Positions 58,461 through 64,000 of a stretch of 64,000 nucleotides of DNA are shown here, piece after piece. Source of the stretch: Pseudophaeomoniella oleicola. Its lineage: Eukaryota; Ascomycota; Eurotiomycetes; Phaeomoniellales; Phaeomoniellaceae. A program made the position numbers and the translations under genes. The notes beneath the pieces were generated by a model that did no database searches, was not told the origin of the DNA, and was given only the letters and a program-made list of their open reading frames with translations. Where the stretch lies: NCBI GenBank assembly GCA_003868215.1, contig QWDQ01000012.1:372001-436000 (forward strand). The letters run 5' to 3'. How positions within the stretch are numbered: the first letter of the stretch is position 1; each line of letters opens with the position of its first letter.

Positions 58461-60703
58461 TCAACCCGAAATATCCAACCCCAACTCCTTCCGAAACCCG
58501 CCCACATCCGGCCTCCGCCCCAAAAACTCCGTCACCGTCTTCATTTCGTCCTGACTGCTTCCCTTTTCGGGGACCATGTGGCGGTAACGACGTCCCGTGT
58601 CTGGGTTGAGCGGGTCGTGCGCGAAGGCGGTGTGGTAGAGGTCCGAGGCGAAGACTCCGGAGCTTAAGATGAAACAAACAGGTTTTGTTAGAACCAATTT
58701 TTTTTGGAGGGAAGGGAGGGGAGGAAGGATAGTGGTAATGGTGAGAGAAAAAAAGAAACTTACTAGAGGTAGCCGTAGTAGCAGGCTTCGTTGCCCCAGA
58801 TGAAGTGCGAGGTTTGTACGTGGCCGTGGCCCCAGGTGTGGCTCAGGCCGAGGGCTTCGGGACCGGATACTAATCCGGCTTCGGCTCTTGTGCGGTTGTA
58901 CACTTCGGCGATATCCAATGCAGCCGACGCCTCCGCACTGTTCTGCCCGTAAATCTCGAGGTCGAATTTCGCGAGTGCGATCTGTCGGAGCTGCTCGAGC
59001 GGAACGGTGAGGTTCTTGGCTTCGGCGACGCTGTCGACCAATCCCTTTGGGATCTTTTCGGGCGGGAGAACGCCGTTCGCGTTTGGGTTCTCGTCGAAAT
59101 AGGCTTGACAGTGTTCTGGCGAGAGATACGAATAGTGCCGAGACATCTTCTGGAGGACTTCGGGGACCCAGCAGAAATGCTCGAGCATCTTGCTGGGCAT
59201 CTCGACGAAGTCGCGAGCGACTTGGAAGCTGTGGAATCGTGCGTATTTGGTGAGGCCGAGGAGGTCGTGCATGCCGTGACCGAGCTCGTGGAAAAGCGAC
59301 AGTACTTGGCGATGGGTCAGCAAGCTCGGTTTGTCGTCTGTCGGCCTGTTGAGATTGCAGACAAGAGCTGTGGAAACGTGATGTCTTCGACCATCCTCCT
59401 CAGTGAATCCCGGTGAGATATTGAAATTGGCATTGTGGCCGTATTTTCCCGGTCTAGGATAGATGTCGATGTAGAGATACCCCACGAAAGCTCCGCCCTC
59501 GCTTTCATCATCCCAAACGTCATAAAGTTGAACATCCGGATGCCACACTAACTCTGCGGCGGCCGAAACGTTTTGATGGATGACAATACCGAAAAGCTTC
59601 TCGAATATATCAAGCATCCCTCTGATTGCAACTTGAGCAGGGAAGTACTCTGCTATCTTTTGCTGGTCGACCTGGCATCTCTCTTCCTTGAGTTTCCTAT
59701 CGTAGTAATCGACATCCCAATAGAAGATTTGGATGTCTTTGTCGCGAGTCTCACCGGTCTCGGATTGATAATCTCGACGTTTCAGATCCTTCAAGGCCTC
59801 GAGCTGTTGGATAGCAAGTGGTTTCAGGCTGCTTGCAGTGTCGTTCAAAAAAGTCTCAACACTCTCTTTGGACTCTGCCATTCGCTCCTGAAAGGCATAC
59901 TCGACAAAGTTCCTATACCCTAGGAGTCGTGCCATCTCATCCCGGAGCATAAGACACTCTTTGAAAACAGGTATATTCTCCTTTACGACATTGTTTTGTG
60001 CAATATAAACCTTTTTCCGCACAGACTCATCGCGTACATAATTCAGGATAGCAGTAACGTCTGGTCGTTTGAAAGTAAGTTTGACTGCAGCACCATCTGC
60101 ACTGGCTTCCAATGCGTTCAAAGTCGAGTCTGGCAGACCTGTAAGTTCAAGCTTTGTTAACCACAGGCAATCTTTGTTTTCGGTCAGGTTGTCCATGAAG
60201 ATTCTTATTGATTCGTTGATGCCATTCCGGAGATCTTTCAGTCTCTGGCGCTTATCAGCACTGTCCAATCCCAAGCCACTGTCAAGTAACTGCTGATATT
60301 TCTTTTCCAAATAAAGCTGTGATTCCGGGTCTAAGGTTTGGCTCTTGCCGACAACACTTTTTACCAGATAGAAGAGACCTTCATGGCTCGAATTGTCAAC
60401 ATGCGCTTCATGGACCAGCTTGATAGCTTCCGAGGCAGCCGCGCGAACAGCTGGGTCAGGCGAAACCTGATTGAATAGAGCCGCATACTGGGCGTCAGCG
60501 ACAGCTTGATTCAAAGCAAGCGCCACTGGACGTAGGGCGTTATCGAAGGTTGCTTCTTCCGGTGACACACTGGAGCATATTTTCTCGATGATACCCCTAG
60601 ATCGTTGTACAGAAGCTTTGGTGAAAGCGAGTAAACTTTCGGGAGTGTGATCATAGCTGCATGGAGCTTGTGGAGGGTTACGGTCCCCTGCTCCAGCATC
60701 CAT
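58461..60703 (-). CDS. M3 (thimet/saccharolysin) metallo-oligopeptidase
   Basis: Exons (minus) 60703..58764 and 58662..58461 (intron 101 bp) give 713 residues, the usual size. The M3 zinc site is HELGH at 472-476 (LFHELGHGMHDLL) with the third ligand Glu501 in DFVEMPS. The conserved C-terminal block spans the junction (CYYGYLYSGVFASDLYHTAF). Without exon 2 the frame stops at the donor. No mitochondrial targeting peptide is evident, so it is more like cytosolic Prd1/saccharolysin and thimet oligopeptidase than the mitochondrial intermediate peptidase. It degrades short peptides, for example those leaving the proteasome or organelles. Confidence 0.92.
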
Positions 60704-61355
60704 CTTGAGATATTCACGACAACGACGAGGGATATGCTTCTGTCATGACTCGATGGTTGCTTGACCATCTTTCATGTCGTTCTTCTGGTGAGCACTTGAT
60801 GATTTAGCCTCCAAGACATCATGCACAATGAGGTAGATGCCTCGTGATGTTCTCAAATATCCACGTTGAGCCTCTTTAGCAATTGGCTCCCAGGCGAACC
60901 AATTCGAAATTCTGGGTCTAGCCGAGACAAAAAGCACCTGATCCCCTGATCCCCTGAACGTCATGAACCAAACCTTCATGTATTGGTCCTCGTGAGAGCA
61001 AGTCTTTACTGGCCAATTCTTATCAAGCGGACGCTAGCATCGCAGTCCAGGAACCGTTTTGTCGGTCACATGAGGCTTTCGAAGGATTTAGTATGTTGGA
61101 TAGGAGATAGCGGGATAAAGGACGGAGCGTATCGATAAGATAAGCCTATTCTTTAACTGTATTTAGTACCAAAGGGGAAGGTTGTGCGCCTGGTTGTACG
61201 TCAAGCGCCTACCCGGGAATGGGAGCTCCTCATAAGCGCCGATCCCTATCACAAGGTATCTCTATGCGCCCTATTGGACTTCCAAGAGGTTAGTTTGCCT
61301 CTCTTGTCTTTTTGTGTAGGCGAGTATGAGATGTGGTTTTGCGTTGAATACGAAA
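60704..61355. other. Intergenic region
   Basis: About 0.65 kb upstream of the M3 peptidase and downstream of the SET gene. Short minus-strand frames show no family features. Confidence 0.55.
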
Positions 61356-61949
61356 TCAAGCTTCTGCTTCTCTTCTGTGTGACCAGAATCCTTTCCCGTA
61401 GCTGACGAGGATTTCTTCACCCTTAGCGATGCCGCCGGCCCTTTTACCACTCTTGCCCGCGGTGAGAACGTAGACTCCGATGCGCCTTTCCACCTTCCCA
61501 CCGCCTAGATCTGCCCAGCAGTCGCGAAACTCGGCATTCGGTCCACTTGGCTTGATGCCGCGATAATCATTGATGAAGCGAGCCTCGTTGCCCATGTTGG
61601 TAGCGTCGATTCCGATGTCTTGAAAGCTGTCCAGGGACAGATCGTAATTCGAGGTCTCGTCGGCGTCCCCGGTACCATGGACATAGCCCAAGTAGAAGAT
61701 AATGAAGGTGTCCGGGGGAAGGTGGCGATTGGCAAAGAGACCGCTTTGCCCAAACGCTGGGTGAGTAGAATCCTTAATGGGGGTGATTCTCACGAGAGCG
61801 GAAGGGCCAGCAGCTGTCTTGACGATGTTCGTCACTGTCGGATCCGTCAACGAACACAACGTGTCGGGTTTGATAACCTTCCCATAGTGGAGGCTAGTGA
61901 TGTACGTGACATCTTGAGGCCAGCCTTTTGGTAGGCTCGAAGGGGCCAT
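61356..61949 (-). CDS. Small SET-domain protein
   Basis: Single exon, 197 residues from the ATG at 61949 (MAPSSLPKGWPQDVTYITSL), favoured over an in-frame ATG at 62111 because the extension is Cys/Arg-rich and unlike the family. The whole protein is a compact SET domain: an N-terminal strand with GQSGLFANRHLPPDTFI, the pseudoknot motif GNEARFINDYRG (normally NHxCxPN in histone methyltransferases; here GNEARFINDYR), and the closing GEEILVSYGKGFW with the catalytic-type Tyr. There are no pre-SET or post-SET cysteine clusters. Such short fungal SET proteins are uncharacterised; they may methylate histone or non-histone lysines, or be inactive. Confidence 0.82.
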   Translation of the reverse strand: MAPSSLPKGWPQDVTYITSLHYGKVIKPDTLCSLTDPTVTNIVKTAAGPSALVRITPIKDSTHPAFGQSGLFANRHLPPDTFIIFYLGYVHGTGDADETSNYDLSLDSFQDIGIDATNMGNEARFINDYRGIKPSGPNAEFRDCWADLGGGKVERRIGVYVLTAGKSGKRAGGIAKGEEILVSYGKGFWSHRREAEA

Positions 61950-62473
61950 GCTGCAACTACAGGCGATGTCTAGAGGCCGACAACATCGATCGTACATGCA
62001 TAGCCTAACAATGTCATGCCGGACGAGGGTAAAGCAAGTTGGTGGCAAGGGCGATTCGGGCCTGAGATCCCTGATACTGCTGAATAGACCTATATTCTTA
62101 CTATTCCGCATATATCATTTCGTTATTGATATTGGGAGTTGAGAGAATCTTTGGTTTCCAACATGATGGCCGCTGATTCGGGATGTGTGCGTAGCGAAGT
62201 AATGCCACGCGCGACATATTTTGTTGCCACATTTCGATTGGGAAGAGCAGAGGAACTGTCACCCAGTACAAGTTCCAATTTATATAGGTCAAACGAGCAT
62301 ACATTTTCTCCTGGTTCCTACATGTTCCATTTTTCTTGCACGATATAATAGTGATCATTGCTCTTCTAAAAGAGGTTGTCTCAAAGAGGAGGGTGTCTAT
62401 CAAGGCCGCCGTTAACAGAGCTATAATTGGTATCGACGACGGTGCATCACCACAGAGAGGTTCCTGGTCTGTT
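61950..62473. other. Intergenic region SET gene - monooxygenase gene
   Basis: Upstream side of the SET gene and 3' flank of the monooxygenase gene. The monooxygenase frame stays open past its intron to 62101 without splicing, which is an artefact. No other feature seen. Confidence 0.6.
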
Positions 62474-64000
62474 CTAACCAGTTGTAAGTCCCTTCTCGAT
62501 TGCCACAATCTGTAAAGCAACGAATCGCGAGTAAATACGACAAAGCGCCAGACTGCCGCCCATGAACCATAGTCTCGGATGACCGGAGGGCCTCCACATC
62601 TGTCCAGTGAGGTCAGCGAACAGAATCTAGGCACGTTCATAACTAGACTTGCGGGATAGCAGGAAAAAGAGTTGTCGCTTACCGCATTGATCTCTCCCTC
62701 GTCGTCCAAATCCCAGACGTCCTTCGCCTTGTCCGCAACTTTGTCCCCCATGACCTTCCTCAGCGAGGTCCTCATGTTATCATAGCCAGTCGCCAGGACC
62801 ACAATATCAGCACTCAACTTCCTGCCATCTGCCAGCACTAAAGCATTATCCTCGAACCCATTGATTCCATCAGGGCTCTGGACGACTTTGATCTTGCCAT
62901 CGATGATGAGCTGTGAGGCTCCGACGTCGATGTAGTACCCACCACCGCGAGTGACATATTTGCGATAAATGCCGCTGCCGTCGTGGCCGAAATCAACTTT
63001 GAAGCCAGCCTTAGCAAGGCCTTCAAGGTTAAACTTTTCCGCTTCAGCGATCCGTTTGGTGGACCCAACGTTGAGGGCAAATTGAACGGGGAGGGGAAGG
63101 CTCTGGCCGTAGACGTCGGCGTCTTCGGTTGGTGGACCACCCTCGTCGTAGAGACCTTCATGCATCATAAAGAGGCCTGTATCGGCTTTGATGACGTAGG
63201 TCCCGCGTCGTTGAAGCATGGTGACTTCGGCGCCATTTTCGTAATAGTTTTGCGAGATGTCGTGACCAGAATTGCCCGTGCCAACGACGATAACACGCTT
63301 TCCTCTCACACCGGCTTGAGTACTTGCATCTTTGTGTTGGCTGCCGTGGTAGACTGTCCCCTTGAAGGTGTCCTGGCCAGGAAAGGTGGGAATCTTGGGC
63401 TCTCCGGAGTGGCCAGTGCAGAAAACGACATGCTTGGGGTGTAGAGTACGTTGGGTGCCATCACCGCGAACAACTTTGATTGTCCACCGCTCCTCGGCAT
63501 TGGAATACTCTGTTGACGTGATTGTTGAAGATAGCCAGACATTAAGCTCCATGATGCTGGCATAGGCTTCGAACCAGTCACCGAGTTTGTCTTTTGCCGT
63601 AAATAGTGGCCAGCTCGAAGGGAACGGAAGACCATACATATGAGTGTACTGAACGGGATCATGGGTGACAAGGGTACGATAGCGGTGTCTCCAGTTATCA
63701 CCAATACGGGCGATCTTATCGACTATTAAACAAGAGAGACCGAGAGTCTGCACGCGGGCTCCAACATTGAGGCCGGATTGACCTACGTAGGCGTTAGTTA
63801 GACCGTGGTTTGACGGACTTCAATTGGTTCCAATAACATAAATTGAACCCCGGAGCACAGAAGAGTGAACACTTACCAGCGCCGATGACGAAAACATCCG
63901 GCTCTTCATCGAGAAATTCAGCTTTGCGCTGTCTCCTCTCATGCCAGTTGCCCTTCTGGACCCCTCCGAGAAGGGAGTTGTTCCCACCATGTGGTCGATG
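62474..64000 (-). CDS. Flavin-containing monooxygenase (FMO/Baeyer-Villiger type), 5' partial
   Basis: Exons (minus) >64000..63877, 63782..62683 and 62599..62474 (introns 94 and 83 bp). The start lies outside the window. FAD-binding GAGQSG spans the first junction (DVFVIGAGQSGLNVGARVQT), and NADPH-binding GTGNSG lies in VIVVGTGNSGHD. The FMO-like signature FKGTVYHGSQHKD lies between them, and the C-terminus is MWRPSGHPRLWFMGGSLALC. Fungal enzymes of this group oxidise small xenobiotics or secondary-metabolite intermediates using NADPH and oxygen, normally in the cytosol. No biosynthetic cluster genes are visible next to it inside the window; the substrate is unknown. Confidence 0.88.

Noticed and set aside
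62101-62473. C-terminal extension of the monooxygenase in the unspliced frame
   Set aside because: Splicing at 62682/62600 restores the conserved WRPSGHP ending and a stop at 62474; the extension is intron and 3' flank read-through in the wrong phase.

Overview
The window is nuclear DNA of a filamentous ascomycete (Pezizomycotina). Genes carry short GT-AG introns of about 45-120 bp, H2A and H2B are divergently paired and intron-bearing, H2A ends in SQEL, and one transposon has the AT-rich, CpA-poor look left by repeat-induced point mutation (RIP). The histone sequences would fit Leotiomycetes or Sordariomycetes, but I cannot settle the class. I saw no viral or LTR element, CRISPR array or rRNA.

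Layout: 1-8 kb holds the 3' part of an RSC bromodomain/BAH subunit, a secreted GH3 beta-glucosidase, mitochondrial polyprenyl diphosphate synthase (COQ1) and an intron-containing tRNA-Thr(UGU). 9-19 kb is a gene-poor, accessory-looking stretch: a RelA/SpoT-type alarmone synthetase head-to-head with a CorA-like membrane protein, a five-finger C2H2 protein with a problematic intron, a 110-bp MITE and one uncertain small membrane protein. 19.5-30 kb holds an ER J-protein of the DNAJC3/P58IPK type, the SDH assembly factor SDHAF2, a RIP-degraded 1.86-kb Tc1/mariner-pogo element, two neighbouring BTB genes and an SPX-RING ubiquitin ligase. 30-44 kb is housekeeping: JJJ1, SQS1, ATG4, H2B/H2A, NDUFB9 and KGD2. 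45-64 kb holds a CE4 deacetylase, a VOC protein, an 11-exon APC permease, a duplicated-domain secreted protein, a zinc alcohol dehydrogenase, an M3 oligopeptidase, a small SET protein and the 3' part of a flavin monooxygenase. It is interspersed with gene-free DNA rich in TAGGTACC-like motifs and microsatellites.

Functional links: several genes serve mitochondria (COQ1, SDHAF2, NDUFB9, KGD2), and NDUFB9 and KGD2 share a divergent promoter with four ATTGG/CCAAT boxes. H2A and H2B share a promoter with TATA boxes placed almost symmetrically and a repeated CTGATCC motif. The most unusual unit is the alarmone synthetase and CorA-like pair at 9.2-12.8 kb. Its shared upstream region holds repeated ATGCGACAAGGC units and a perfect hairpin, and it could be a small nucleotide-signalling module (inference). 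Gene models were assembled by hand from splice sites, reading phase and remembered family sequences; no database search was possible.
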